Shown here: positions 1 to 8,858 of the stretch, piece by piece
Layout: each line of letters opens with the position of its first letter
How positions within the stretch are numbered: position 1 is the first letter of the stretch
Assembly: GCF_001650025.1 (NCBI RefSeq)
Contig: NZ_LVVY01000001.1
Span: forward strand, 62,001-126,000
Direction: 5' to 3'
DNA length: 64,000 bases
Source of the DNA: Devosia elaeis
GTDB lineage: Bacteria; Pseudomonadota; Alphaproteobacteria; Rhizobiales; Devosiaceae
Translations under genes and position numbers: made by a program
The notes under the pieces: generated by a model
What the model was told of the DNA's origin: nothing
The model's input: the letters and a program-made list of their open reading frames with translations, nothing else
Databases searched by the model: none

Positions 1-234
1 CATGCAAAATGCTGACGCAATCGCGGCGAGCAGGTTTTGCCGCTGACACAATGTGGTTGCCCATCACTTGTTGCAGATTCAGCACACAGCCGGAAACGAG
101 CTGTTAACCGGATTAAAGAAATCCTTAAAATTAAGGGCAATGCGGGCGATGCGGCCCGGATATACATGGTTAGCGGTGATTTAACCGGCCTGCCGCAAGC
201 ATGGCGGCGAGATGGTGGAAATATGGAGAGCGGT
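1..234. other. Upstream region of the first SDR gene
   Basis: No gene is recognisable here. The only structure seen is a short inverted repeat at 123-136, CCTTAA-AA-TTAAGG, about 100 bases before the SDR start. It could be an operator for the downstream gene, but there is nothing to identify a regulator. Confidence 0.3.
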
Positions 235-975
235 ATGAGCGAGGCCAATATTGCCCTGGTGACGGGGGCCACGTCGGGCATTGGACAGGCCGTGGCCACG
301 GGCTTGCGCAAGGCCGGCTGGAGGGTGGTGGCCTGCGGCAGGCGGGCCGACAGGCTGGCGGCGCTGGCCGAACAGGATGGAATCGATGGCGTGGTCTGCG
401 ACGTCACCGCCCCGCAGGCGGTGACCGCCCTCTTCGCCGATATAGAGGAGCGGCATGGCCGGCTGGACCTGGTTTTCAACAATGCCGGCCGTTTCGCCCC
501 GGCAACGTCCTTTGGCGACCTGGATATCGAGACCTGGCAGGAAATGGTCGATACCAATCTCAACGGCGCCTTCTACGTGGCCCGGGCCGCGTTCCGGATG
601 ATGCGGGCGCAAAGCCCGCAAGGGGGCCGCATCATCAATAACGGATCGATCTCGGCCTATGTGCCCCGGCCGCAGGCCGCCTCCTATACCACCACCAAGC
701 ACGCCATTACCGGCCTCACCAAGGCCATTTCCCTCGACGGGCGGGCGTTCAACATCGCCTGCGGACAGATCGATATCGGCAACGCCGCAACCGACATGAC
801 CAGCGACATGAATTCAGGCTCTCTGCAGGCCAATGGCACGATGATGCCGGAGCCGACATTCGACGTCGCCCATGTGGTGGACGCCGTTCTCTATGTGGCC
901 GGCCTGCCGCTATCGGCCAATGTGCAGTTCATGACCGTGATGGCGACGAACATGCCCTATATCGGGCGGGGATAA
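235..975 (+). CDS. SDR-family NAD(P)-dependent oxidoreductase
   Basis: A 246-residue classical short-chain dehydrogenase, predicted cytosolic. The Rossmann glycine motif TGATSGIG is at about residues 10-17, the NNAG motif at 82-85, and the catalytic set is Ser138/140, Tyr151 and Lys155 (YTTTK). The ATG at 235 is preferred over upstream in-frame starts because GGAG sits at 225-229 with good spacing and the SDR fold begins directly after it. It stands alone, convergent with nagA. The substrate cannot be told from sequence; the length and motifs fit FabG-like or sugar/steroid dehydrogenases equally well. Confidence 0.85.
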   Translation: MSEANIALVTGATSGIGQAVATGLRKAGWRVVACGRRADRLAALAEQDGIDGVVCDVTAPQAVTALFADIEERHGRLDLVFNNAGRFAPATSFGDLDIETWQEMVDTNLNGAFYVARAAFRMMRAQSPQGGRIINNGSISAYVPRPQAASYTTTKHAITGLTKAISLDGRAFNIACGQIDIGNAATDMTSDMNSGSLQANGTMMPEPTFDVAHVVDAVLYVAGLPLSANVQFMTVMATNMPYIGRG

Positions 976-983
976 AAGCGAGC

Positions 984-2153
984 CTATCCGCCCGCCTTCC
1001 ACACCGCCTCACCGCTTATCCAGGTCGACCGGACCTGACGCGTATCGGACAGGTGCACGAAGCTGGCCTGCGCCCGGGGGCGAAGATGGCCGTGAGTTTC
1101 CGCGATGCCCATGGCCTGGGCCGGATAGAGGGCAGCCATGCGGAAGACCTCTTCGGGCGGCAGACCAATCGTGTCGATCATGAAATTGACAGCGTCGATC
1201 ATATCGAGATCGGCGCCGGCCAGGGTACCGTCGGCCAGGCGCAGCGCGCCATCGGCGCGGGCAATGGTGCGGCCGTTGAGGGTAAAGGAGGTGATATCCG
1301 TGCCGGTCTGCGACATGGCATCGGTGACGAGGAAGATTCGTCCCGTGTCCTGCTTCTTGGCGCGCAAGGCGACAGCGATGGAGGCCGGATGCACGTGGAT
1401 GCCATCGGCGATGAGGCCGGCAAAAACCTGTCCCGCGTCCAGAACAGCGCCGACCAGGCCCGGCTCGCGATTGCCCAATTGGCTCATGGCATTGAAGAGG
1501 TGCGTCGCCATGCTCGCGCCCGCCGCGAAGGCGGTTTCGGCGGCGGCATAGCTTGCATCGGTGTGGCCGAGGCTGACCACCGCGCCGGCAGCGGCCAGGG
1601 CGGCGATCTGCTGCGGACTGCTCGATTCAACGGCCAAGGTGCAGAGCAGGTTGGGCAATGAAAGGGCGGCTTGCGTGAGGCGGGCGAGATCGGCGTCGTC
1701 CATCGGCCGGATCAGGGCGGGATCGTGCGTGCCCTTGCGGGACAAGGCCAGGTGCGGGCCTTCGAGATGCAGCCCCAGGAAACCGGGCACGCGCTGTTCA
1801 TGGGCGGCGATGCCGGCCGCGATCGCCGCCTCGTTCACCTCGACCGTGTCGGTGATCAGCGTCGGCAGTAGAGCGGTGGTGCCGAACTGGGTATGAGCGC
1901 GGCAGATCGTGCGGATGGAATCGAGCGTCGGCGCATTGTTGAAGAGCACGCCGCCGCCGCCATTGACCTGAAGATCGATGAAGCCGGGCACGATCATGCC
2001 GCCATCCAGCTCGGTGCGGCCGGCATGGGCGGGAATGGCATCGCGCCGGACGAGGCCGCAAACGAAGCCGAATTCGATGAGCAGGACGGCATCGTCGTGC
2101 CAATCGGCACCATCGAAGATGCGGGCGCCGGTAATCGCGAGGAGGTCGCTCAT
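984..2153 (-). CDS. nagA: N-acetylglucosamine-6-phosphate deacetylase
   Basis: A 389-residue amidohydrolase that removes the acetyl group from GlcNAc-6-P to give glucosamine-6-P in the cytosol. Visible family marks are PGFIDLQVNG (about 56-65), HLEGPHL (129-135, with metal-binding Glu131), His197 in SLGHTDA, His218 in THLFNAMS and the catalytic Asp278 in TDAMS. Length is normal for NagA. It is the last gene of a three-gene operon with the NagB-II type deaminase and a GntR regulator, joined by 4-base start/stop overlaps. It would receive GlcNAc-6-P made by MurQ, NanE and the GlcNAc kinase encoded elsewhere in this window. Confidence 0.95.
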   Translation of the reverse strand: MSDLLAITGARIFDGADWHDDAVLLIEFGFVCGLVRRDAIPAHAGRTELDGGMIVPGFIDLQVNGGGGVLFNNAPTLDSIRTICRAHTQFGTTALLPTLITDTVEVNEAAIAAGIAAHEQRVPGFLGLHLEGPHLALSRKGTHDPALIRPMDDADLARLTQAALSLPNLLCTLAVESSSPQQIAALAAAGAVVSLGHTDASYAAAETAFAAGASMATHLFNAMSQLGNREPGLVGAVLDAGQVFAGLIADGIHVHPASIAVALRAKKQDTGRIFLVTDAMSQTGTDITSFTLNGRTIARADGALRLADGTLAGADLDMIDAVNFMIDTIGLPPEEVFRMAALYPAQAMGIAETHGHLRPRAQASFVHLSDTRQVRSTWISGEAVWKAGG

Positions 2154-3178
2154 AGGGTTTCCGTGACCTTGCGCAGCATGGGGGGCTCATCGGGATTGAG
2201 GCCGCGGTGGCGGGCCAGGGCCTCTACGAATCCGTAGAAGGAAACGATGAGCGTGAGGGGATCGGTGATCGGATGGCCGGTGGCCGCGAAAGGCAGGCGG
2301 GTGGCGGCGCCGAGGCGATCGCTGGTGAGAAAGGCGCGGGCGCCCTGCCCTGCCAGCTTGTGGGCCATGTCGGCCACCGAGGCCTCGGCGGCATCGCGGG
2401 CGGCCAGGCCCAGCACGGGATAGCCCGAGGTCACGATGGAAACGGGACCATGCATCACTTCGGCGGCGCTGTAGGACTCGCCCTGGATGCCGCAGGTTTC
2501 CTTGAATTTCAGGGCAGCCTCATTGGCGATGGCGAAGCCGGGGCCACGCCCCAGGACATAGAGCGCCGAATGGCCATCGAGGGCTGGAATCATGTCCGAC
2601 CAATCGCAGGCGACGGCCCTGCCGAGGCTGTCAGGCAGCGCCTCGACGGCCCGCAGCAGGTCGGCATCGCCGCTCCACCGGGCCAGCAGGGCAAGCCCGG
2701 CCACCACGGAGGTTACGAAGGTCTTGGTCGCGGCAACGCTCTTCTCGACACCGGCATGGAGGTCGATGGCGTAATCGCTGGCCTCGGCCAGGGGCGACCC
2801 CATCGTATTGGTTATGGCAATGGTCGCCGCCCCGCTGCGCCGGGCAGACTGCGCCATGCCGACGATATCGGGGCTCTTGCCCGATTGGGAAATGGCGATG
2901 GCGGCAGCCCGCGCCAGCTTCAGATCCCGCCCATAGATGGAGGCGATGGAGGGGCCGACCGACGCCACGGGCAGCCCCAAAGTGAGCTCGACGGCATATT
3001 TGAGATAGGTCGCGGCATGATCGGAGGAACCGCGCGCCACCGTGACCAGCACGGCAGGATCAAGCGCCCGCAGGCGAGCGGACGCATCTTCGAGAACGGG
3101 CCGCGAGGCGGCGAGGAACCCGGCGACCACATCGGGGATCTGGTCGACTTCCTGACGCATGTGGGTTTGAGCGCTCAT
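2150..3178 (-). CDS. SIS-domain glucosamine-6-phosphate deaminase (NagB-II type)
   Basis: A 342-residue protein with two SIS domains (roughly 35-180 and 200-330), like the isomerase half of GlmS but without the glutaminase domain. Sugar-phosphate-binding segments are ARGSSDHAA (about 49-57), ISQSGKSPD, and KFKETCGIQGESYSAAEVMHGP. In the family this layout is either the NagB-II deaminase, which converts glucosamine-6-P to fructose-6-P and ammonia, or an AgaS-like enzyme. Placement between nagA and a GntR regulator, with 4-base overlaps on both sides, favours the deaminase. No classical NagB is seen in the window, which supports this as the route to glycolysis. Confidence 0.85.
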   Translation of the reverse strand: MSAQTHMRQEVDQIPDVVAGFLAASRPVLEDASARLRALDPAVLVTVARGSSDHAATYLKYAVELTLGLPVASVGPSIASIYGRDLKLARAAAIAISQSGKSPDIVGMAQSARRSGAATIAITNTMGSPLAEASDYAIDLHAGVEKSVAATKTFVTSVVAGLALLARWSGDADLLRAVEALPDSLGRAVACDWSDMIPALDGHSALYVLGRGPGFAIANEAALKFKETCGIQGESYSAAEVMHGPVSIVTSGYPVLGLAARDAAEASVADMAHKLAGQGARAFLTSDRLGAATRLPFAATGHPITDPLTLIVSFYGFVEALARHRGLNPDEPPMLRKVTETL

Positions 3179-3957
3179 GACTTGGCTCCGGCACTAGGGT
3201 CGCCCAGCCGCAGCTCGGCGACGAAATCGTAGGTATCGCCCCGATAGATGGAGCGGGTGAATTCGATGACGCGGCCGGTCGCCAGATAGGAGATGCGTTC
3301 GATATGGAGCCCCGCCGAACCGGCCGGCACGCGGAGCAGATGGGCATCGTCCTCCGATATATTGGCGGCGCGAATCCGCTGAATGGCGCGGACCGGGCGG
3401 GTGCCGAACTTTTCGAGATATTTGTAGAGGGAATCGGCAATGGCGCCCGGATCGGGCAGGACGCTCGAGGCGAGGCTGGCGCGCTCGATGGCCAGGGGCA
3501 TGTCATCGCTGAGGCGGAGGCGCGAAATGCGCGCCACGCGCTCGCCCGAAGCCAGGCCGAGAATGATCGTCTCCTCGGGCGAGGCGGCATAAAGACCGCG
3601 ATCCAGCCATTCGGCGCGGACCGACATGCCGCGGCGGGCCATGTCCTCGGTGAAGGAGGTGAGCTGGGACAGCGACTGCTCGACGCGCTGCGTTTCGGGC
3701 GCGACGAACGTGCCCGAGCCATGGCGTTGCAGAAGGACGCCGTCCTGAACCAGATGCTGCACCGCCTTGCGGACGGTGACGCGGGAGACATCGGCGCGCT
3801 GGGCGAGGTCGCGCTCGGAGGGCAACGCATCGCCGGGCTTGATCGTGCCGCGCTTTATGGCATCCTCGATCCAGCGCTTGAGCTGGAGATAGAGCGGCCC
3901 GCCCGCCGGCAGGACCAGGGGACCATCGCCAAAGATATTCCCGGACCGGTCGGTCAC
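3175..3957 (-). CDS. GntR/HutC-family transcriptional regulator of the nag operon
   Basis: A 260-residue regulator with an N-terminal winged helix (about 22-90, with LPSERDLAQRADVSRVTVRK) and a C-terminal UTRA ligand domain (about 110-250), as in NagR, DasR and PhnF. The start is GTG at 3957, preceded by GGAGG five bases upstream; the ATG at 3961 is out of frame. It heads the operon with nagB-II and nagA and lies back to back with the MurQ-like gene. By family analogy its effector would be a phosphorylated amino sugar such as GlcN-6-P or GlcNAc-6-P. The ATACCA repeats at 4024-4043 and 4143-4151 are its likely operators. Confidence 0.85.
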   Translation of the reverse strand: MTDRSGNIFGDGPLVLPAGGPLYLQLKRWIEDAIKRGTIKPGDALPSERDLAQRADVSRVTVRKAVQHLVQDGVLLQRHGSGTFVAPETQRVEQSLSQLTSFTEDMARRGMSVRAEWLDRGLYAASPEETIILGLASGERVARISRLRLSDDMPLAIERASLASSVLPDPGAIADSLYKYLEKFGTRPVRAIQRIRAANISEDDAHLLRVPAGSAGLHIERISYLATGRVIEFTRSIYRGDTYDFVAELRLGDPSAGAKS

Positions 3958-4021
3958 ACATTCCTCCGTTGGCGTTCCGAGGCGCTCATCAGATCAGGTT
4001 GCGGCAATGGCCGCCGGCTGC

Positions 4022-4162
4022 ACAATACCAATAAAATACCATTCACCAAGCGCAATCTGGTCGCAGCCTTTCGGTCACGATCCGGCTACGCGAACGGATT
4101 GTGGTGCACGCTCTTATGCAGAGTGCCGCCGATATGGACAAGTGGTATTTTTTTGGCATTAT
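4022..4162. promoter_or_regulatory. Divergent promoter region with ATACCA repeats (putative GntR operators)
   Basis: AATACCA occurs at 4024-4030 and again at 4035-4041, one helical turn (11 bases) apart, and its reverse complement TGGTATT is at 4143-4149. For the MurQ-like gene a plausible promoter is TGGACA (4135-4140), 16 bases, CATTAT (4157-4162), with the TGGTAT site in the spacer. For the GntR operon a weaker one is TTGGTG (4049-4044) and TATTGT (4027-4022) on the minus strand, with the paired sites on and beside it. This arrangement suits repression of both directions by the GntR protein. Motifs are seen directly; their role is inferred. Confidence 0.5.
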
Positions 4163-4181
4163 CGCGGGAACGGGAGGCCCA

Positions 4182-5087
4182 ATGACAGAAAAGCAGACCG
4201 AGAAGCGCCATGGCGCGGCAAGAGGACTGGACCTGCGCGGCGATGCCGACATCCTGAACCTGCTGGCGCGGGGCCAGGCGGAGGCCGCCGCGTCGGCGCG
4301 CGAGGCGGTGCCGGCCTTGGCGCAGGCGGCCGGACGGGCGGCGAAAAGCCTGCAGGAGGGCGGCAGGCTGATCTATGTGGCGGCAGGCAGTTCGGGGCTG
4401 ATGGCGCTGGCGGATGCGCTGGAATTGCCCGGAACCTATGGCATTTCCCGCGAGCGGATCGTGGTGCTGCTGGCCGGGGGCATGGACGCGCTGGTGGACA
4501 TGAAGGGCGGGCCCGAGGACGACGGCGCGGCAGGGCGGCAGGCCATGCTGGAGCTCGATCCGGGCCCGGCGGATTGCGTGATCGTGCTCACGGCGAGCGG
4601 ACAGACGCCCTACCCGCTCGAGGCGGCGCGGGCGGGCAAGGCGGCGGGCGCGGGCGTGGTCGGGATTGCCAATAATGCCGGCGCGGCTTTGTTCGAGCTG
4701 GCCGACATTGCGGTGCTGCTGCCGACGCCGCCGGAGGTGATCGCGGGATCGACGCGCATGGGCGCGGGGACGGCGCAGAAGATCGCGCTCAATATGCTGT
4801 CGACGCTGATGGCGATCCGGCTGGGGCACGTGCATGATGGTTTCATGGTCAACCTCTTGGCGGATAACGAGAAATTGCGCGGCAGGGCGCGCGGCATGGT
4901 GGCGGCCATCGCCGAGGTGGACGCGGGGATTGCGGGCCGGGCGCTGGAGCTGAGCGGGGGCGCGGTGAAGGCGGCGGTGCTGATCGCGGCGGGCGCCGGG
5001 ACGGCGGAGGCCGAGGCGCTGCTGGCGCAAAATGGCGGCTATCTGCGGCCGGCGCTGGATGGCCTGCGCGGCGTGCGGCAATCGTGA
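4182..5087 (+). CDS. MurQ-like SIS-domain protein (N-acetylmuramate-6-P etherase paralog)
   Basis: A 301-residue protein of the MurQ/GKRP SIS family, a second and divergent copy beside the clear murQ at 21421. It keeps Glu81 (DALELPGTYG, matching the DASECPPT glutamate of MurQ) and Glu112 (GGPEDD, matching the EGAED glutamate), plus SGQTPYP and GSTRMGAGTAQK. It differs in the sugar-phosphate loop: AAGSSGLMA replaces GAGTSGRLG, so the conserved Arg is lost. The start at 4182 follows GGGAGG by four bases. It is divergent from the nag operon. It may be an etherase with altered substrate or a regulatory sugar-phosphate-binding protein. Confidence 0.75.
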   Translation: MTEKQTEKRHGAARGLDLRGDADILNLLARGQAEAAASAREAVPALAQAAGRAAKSLQEGGRLIYVAAGSSGLMALADALELPGTYGISRERIVVLLAGGMDALVDMKGGPEDDGAAGRQAMLELDPGPADCVIVLTASGQTPYPLEAARAGKAAGAGVVGIANNAGAALFELADIAVLLPTPPEVIAGSTRMGAGTAQKIALNMLSTLMAIRLGHVHDGFMVNLLADNEKLRGRARGMVAAIAEVDAGIAGRALELSGGAVKAAVLIAAGAGTAEAEALLAQNGGYLRPALDGLRGVRQS

Positions 5088-5263
5088 CGCATGGGACGAA
5101 TTGGTGAGCAGACTGTTAACACCGAGCGGTGCACTTGCGCGGAAAAGGACGCCCCGGCGACGACCGCCCGGAAGCATTTAAAAAAATCGGCGGCAAAATG
5201 TCGAAGGGGCGCGGGATGCTTCGTCGCCTGGATGACGGCCCATCCAAATCCCAGGAGATCATC

Positions 5264-5740
5264 ATGACCAATGCTGCCGCAACCGACCCGAACCGCGACC
5301 TGGTTCTGACCCGCCTGATCGACGCCTCGCCCGAGGCGGTCTATCGCTGCTGGACCGACCCGGCCTTGTTGCCGAAATGGTTCGCGCCCAAGCCCTGGAG
5401 CGTGCCGCGCGCGACGATCGATGTCCGGCCCGGCGGCGCCTCGCTGGTGGTGATGGCCGACGAGAACGGCACCGAATATCCCAATCCCGGCCAATATCTC
5501 GAAGTGGTGCCGAACCGTAAGCTGGTGTTTACCGATGCCTATACCGGCGATTGGGTGCCCTCGGAAAAGCCGTTCTTCACCTGCATCCTGACCTTCGAGC
5601 CGGAAAACGGCAAAACCCGCTACACGGCCATTGCCCGCCACTGGACCGTCGAGGATCGGGAGAACCATGAAAAGATGGGCTTCCACGAAGGCTGGGGCCT
5701 TTGCGCCGCGCAATTGGAAGACGTGGCCCGGGGCCTCTGA
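5264..5740 (+). CDS. SRPBCC / AHSA1-domain protein
   Basis: A 158-residue protein of the START-like SRPBCC superfamily, AHSA1 (activator of Hsp90 ATPase homologue 1-like) type. The N-terminal VYRCWTDPALLPKWFAPKPW, a central GG-turn (RPGGASLVVM) and the C-terminal HEGWGLCAAQLEDVA are the usual landmarks. Such proteins form a hydrophobic cavity; bacterial members are mostly of unknown function, often next to ArsR regulators, which is not the case here. The ATG at 5264 is chosen because AGGAG lies seven bases upstream and the domain begins about 15 residues later. It is convergent with the MHYT-GGDEF-EAL gene. Confidence 0.85.
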   Translation: MTNAAATDPNRDLVLTRLIDASPEAVYRCWTDPALLPKWFAPKPWSVPRATIDVRPGGASLVVMADENGTEYPNPGQYLEVVPNRKLVFTDAYTGDWVPSEKPFFTCILTFEPENGKTRYTAIARHWTVEDRENHEKMGFHEGWGLCAAQLEDVARGL

Positions 5741-5803
5741 CCCACGCGGTGACAGGCCGGCCCGTTCCGCCATGAATGCGCCGGCCGCCGCCCCTCCCCC
5801 CGA

Positions 5804-8236
5804 TCAGGCCATGAGCAGCCGTCCCGGCATCGCGGTCCAGTCGATGCGGCCGGGCCGGCCGAGCAGAAAGCCCTGGGCTTCCGTACAGCCTTCGGCGCGC
5901 AGCACATCCATCTGCTCGACCGTTTCCACCCCCTCGGCGAGGACCGGGATCGAAAGGCTTTTGCCCAGCGCCAGGATGGCGCGGACAATGGCCTTGGCCT
6001 GGTCGTCGCGCCCGACCTCGACCATGAAGGAGCGATCGAGCTTGATCTTGTCGAACGGGAAGCTGCGCAGGGTATCGAGCGAGGAATAGCCGGTGCCGAA
6101 ATCGTCGATGGCGATGGAGACGCCCAGCGCCTTGATGGCGTTGAGCACGGCCAGCGCCCGCTTGCGATCGGCGATGATGGCGGTTTCGGTGACTTCGAGC
6201 TCCAGCCGCGACGGCGCCAGGCCGCTTTCGTCCAGCACCATCTTGACCAGGTCGACCAGTTCGAGCTGCGCCAATTGCAGGCCGGAGACATTGACGGCGA
6301 TCTTGTGCGGCTCGGGCCAGGTGGCGGCCTCGCGGCAGGCATGGTGCAGGACCCAGGCGCCGATGGCGTTGATGGCGCCGCATTCCTCGGCCACGGGGAT
6401 GAATTCGCTCGGCGGCACCATGCCATGGCCGGGCCGATCCCAGCGCAGCAGCACCTCGTAGCCGGTGACCGCATCGGTGGTGACGGATTTCTGCACCTGA
6501 AAGACGAGGTGGAAATCGCCGTTTTCCACGGCCTGCCAGAGATCCTTGCCCATGGCGCGGCGCTGGCGGGCGGCCTCGTCCATTTCCTGTTCGTAATAGC
6601 AGACATGGCGGTCGAGCTCGGCCTTGGCGCGATAAAGCGCCAGATCGGCATTGTTGAGCAGTTTCGAGCTGTCGAGCCCGTCATCGGGCGCGATGGCCAC
6701 CCCGATACTGCCGCCGATAGCCAGCATATTGCCGCCATAGGCGATGCGCGTGCCGACAGCCTCCTCGATGCGGGCCAGGAAATCGCGCAGGGCATGCATG
6801 CTGGAAAAGGACTTGAGCGCGGTGAATTCGTCGCCGCCGAGCCTGGCCACGATCTCCCCCTCCTTGAGGAGCGCACCGAAGCGGGCGGCCAATTGCTGCA
6901 GCACATGATCGCCGGCGGCGTGGCCATAGCCGTCATTGATGTCCTTGAAACGATCGAGATCGAGCGCCACGACGGCCAACCGGGTTTCGCCATCGCCCAG
7001 GGCCGCGAGCTCGACGGCGAGGATTTCGTCGAAGCGAATGCGATTGGGCAGGCCGGTGAGCGGATCGTGATGGGCCAGATGGGCGATGGCCGCCGCATTG
7101 CGCCGGCTCTCGGAAATGTCTTCCACCGTGGTGATCCAGGCGCCATTGCCGGCCGGGCTATGGCGGACGCGGAAGGCGCGATCGTCGGAGACGGGCTGCA
7201 CCACCTCGCCGCCACCCGCCTCGATCAATTGGTGATATTGGGCCGCGAGCTCACCGGCCCGGCGGGCGGCTTCGGGCGCGGCGGCGCCCAGGGCCATAAA
7301 GCTGCGCCGGAGGATTTCCTCGAGCCCGGCGCCGGCCAGGGCCTGCCCCTGGGACAGGCCGAGCAGCTCGGACAGGCGCTCATTGTGCAATTGCAGGGCG
7401 CCGTTGGCGCCGAACAGGGCCAGCCCCTGCCCCATATGGGTCAGCGCCAGGTTGAGCCGTTCATTGGCTTCGGCCAGGCGGGCCGCATCCTCGGCGCGGC
7501 GCGCCATTTCGCGCGCGGTGCGGCGGCGATCGGCCTCGTCCAGCACCAGGCTGCCGATGGCGGCGGCCAGGACCAGGATGGAAATGAGCGCCACGGCGAG
7601 CGCCATCAGGCCGGCATCGATATCGGCGCCGCCGCTCATGGGCAGGCACTTGCTGAAATCGGCGGCGGCCATGGCGGTGAAATGCATGGCGCAGATGGCG
7701 GCGGTGAGAAGGCCCGCGGCCGCCAGGCTCCAGCGCCAGCCCGGGCGCAGGGTGACGGCGAAGGCCAGGGCCGACAGCACGATACCAGCCAGGACCGACA
7801 GGGTGACTGCGCCCGATTGCCAGGCAATGTCGCCTTCCAGCATCAGCGCGGCAATGCCGGTATAATGCATGGTGGAAATGCCGACGCCGACAGTGGCGCC
7901 GCCCAGGACGCGATCGAGCCGCCCCTTGCTGTGCACGGCGAGGCCGATGCCCCCGCCGCAGACCAGGATGGCGATCAGCAGCGACAGGGCCGTGACGCCC
8001 GGATCGTAGGACAGCGCGAAACCGGGCCGGAAGGCCAGGACGGCGATGAAATGGGTGGCCCATATGCCCAGGCCGACGGCGAGCGCGGAGACCCCGTTCC
8101 AGACATAGCGCATGCGGCCATCGGCCTGGCGGGCATGATGCATCAGGCCGATACAGGCATGCGACGCGATCAGGCAGACCAGGGCCGCCAGGAGGACGAA
8201 GGGCAGATCATGGCGAACGAGAAAGAAATCGAGCAC
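5804..8236 (-). CDS. MHYT-PAS-like-GGDEF-EAL membrane protein (c-di-GMP signalling)
   Basis: An 810-residue inner-membrane protein. Residues 1-235 hold a seven-helix MHYT sensor with repeated motifs (SHACIGLMHH, ATHFIAV, STMHYTG, AMHFTAM), whose His/Met pairs are proposed to bind metal or sense gas. A coiled segment and a PAS-like region (about 255-375) follow. The GGDEF domain is at about 385-545 with an intact GGDEF (467-471), and the EAL domain at about 565-805 with EVLLRW (594-599), DDFGTG (711-716) and a LAEGVET motif. Both catalytic signatures look complete, so it could make and degrade c-di-GMP. No RxxD inhibitory site is seen before GGDEF. It is monocistronic. Confidence 0.92.
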   Translation of the reverse strand: MLDFFLVRHDLPFVLLAALVCLIASHACIGLMHHARQADGRMRYVWNGVSALAVGLGIWATHFIAVLAFRPGFALSYDPGVTALSLLIAILVCGGGIGLAVHSKGRLDRVLGGATVGVGISTMHYTGIAALMLEGDIAWQSGAVTLSVLAGIVLSALAFAVTLRPGWRWSLAAAGLLTAAICAMHFTAMAAADFSKCLPMSGGADIDAGLMALAVALISILVLAAAIGSLVLDEADRRRTAREMARRAEDAARLAEANERLNLALTHMGQGLALFGANGALQLHNERLSELLGLSQGQALAGAGLEEILRRSFMALGAAAPEAARRAGELAAQYHQLIEAGGGEVVQPVSDDRAFRVRHSPAGNGAWITTVEDISESRRNAAAIAHLAHHDPLTGLPNRIRFDEILAVELAALGDGETRLAVVALDLDRFKDINDGYGHAAGDHVLQQLAARFGALLKEGEIVARLGGDEFTALKSFSSMHALRDFLARIEEAVGTRIAYGGNMLAIGGSIGVAIAPDDGLDSSKLLNNADLALYRAKAELDRHVCYYEQEMDEAARQRRAMGKDLWQAVENGDFHLVFQVQKSVTTDAVTGYEVLLRWDRPGHGMVPPSEFIPVAEECGAINAIGAWVLHHACREAATWPEPHKIAVNVSGLQLAQLELVDLVKMVLDESGLAPSRLELEVTETAIIADRKRALAVLNAIKALGVSIAIDDFGTGYSSLDTLRSFPFDKIKLDRSFMVEVGRDDQAKAIVRAILALGKSLSIPVLAEGVETVEQMDVLRAEGCTEAQGFLLGRPGRIDWTAMPGRLLMA

Positions 8237-8448
8237 GGAACACCTGAAGCGGCGCGGAACAAGGGATCACGACTAGCGACAATCCCTTACCTGCCCCTTA
8301 TGCGGCAAGCGCGCCGCCCCGATGATCCAGACCTGGCGCATTTTATGCTTAGAAATGTCTTGCCCACGGCGCCCCGGCGGCAGGCGGCCGGGGAAAGCAC
8401 AAAAAGCACTTGCCATCCCGAGAGGGTCCCGCTAGACCCGACCCCGCC

Positions 8449-8538
8449 GGAGAGGTGGCCGAGTGGTCGAAGGCACACCCCTGCTAAGGGTGCAGATCGG
8501 GAACGGTCTCGAGGGTTCGAATCCCTTCCTCTCCGCCA
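8449..8538 (+). tRNA. tRNA-Ser (GCU)
   Basis: A 90-base class II tRNA. The acceptor stem GGAGAGG (8449-8455) pairs with CCTCTCC (8528-8534), then G and an encoded CCA. The anticodon loop CTGCTAA gives GCT at 8483-8485, reading AGC/AGU. A long variable arm and the T-loop GGGTTCGAATCCC are present, as expected for serine. It sits at the left edge of a lower-GC stretch, which makes it a candidate attachment site, but I found no integrase and no second copy of its 3' end. Confidence 0.97.
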
Positions 8539-8858
8539 TTGCCCTCAAAGGGCGTAAGATTTCCAGAAATTCAGCTAGATCAAGGGCTTGTAAGCCTACC
8601 GCTGGTACAAGCGGGTGGTACATGTCCGGCCTCACCATCACCCACCACGCCGCACACATTGGTCGCGTGATGATCTACGTTCCGGCTGCGATCAAGGCCA
8701 TTCGCGAAAGGACCGAGGCTAGAGGCCAGGAGGCCGACATGCCGAACGAAGCCGCCGTCTGGCCTCCGTCGTGGAGCGCATGGCCGCGTAGCCAGCTTCC
8801 GGAAAGCCAGACAGCGGGGGCAGGATGCCCAAGGATTGTAATTCCAAGCCTTGGCCAA
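8539..8858. other. Gene-poor stretch after tRNA-Ser
   Basis: No credible gene is seen in these 320 bases. Open frames crossing it lack a plausible ribosome-binding site and resemble no family I recognise. A short inverted repeat CCGCT...AGCGG lies near 8600-8615. Base composition is visibly less GC-rich than the flanks. It may be decayed island DNA or the 3' flank of the following minus-strand gene. Confidence 0.4.

Noticed and set aside
4182-5087. Counting this gene as the true murQ
   Set aside because: The sugar-phosphate loop differs and a canonical MurQ with all conserved segments is encoded at 21421-22353.
6275-8557. A long plus-strand open frame opposite the MHYT-GGDEF-EAL gene, and a similar long one on the minus strand at 61173-63455
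   Set aside because: Both are antisense to genes with clear domains; their translations are low-complexity and rich in Gly, Ala, His and Asp, as expected from high-GC codon bias. No homology or ribosome-binding site supports them.
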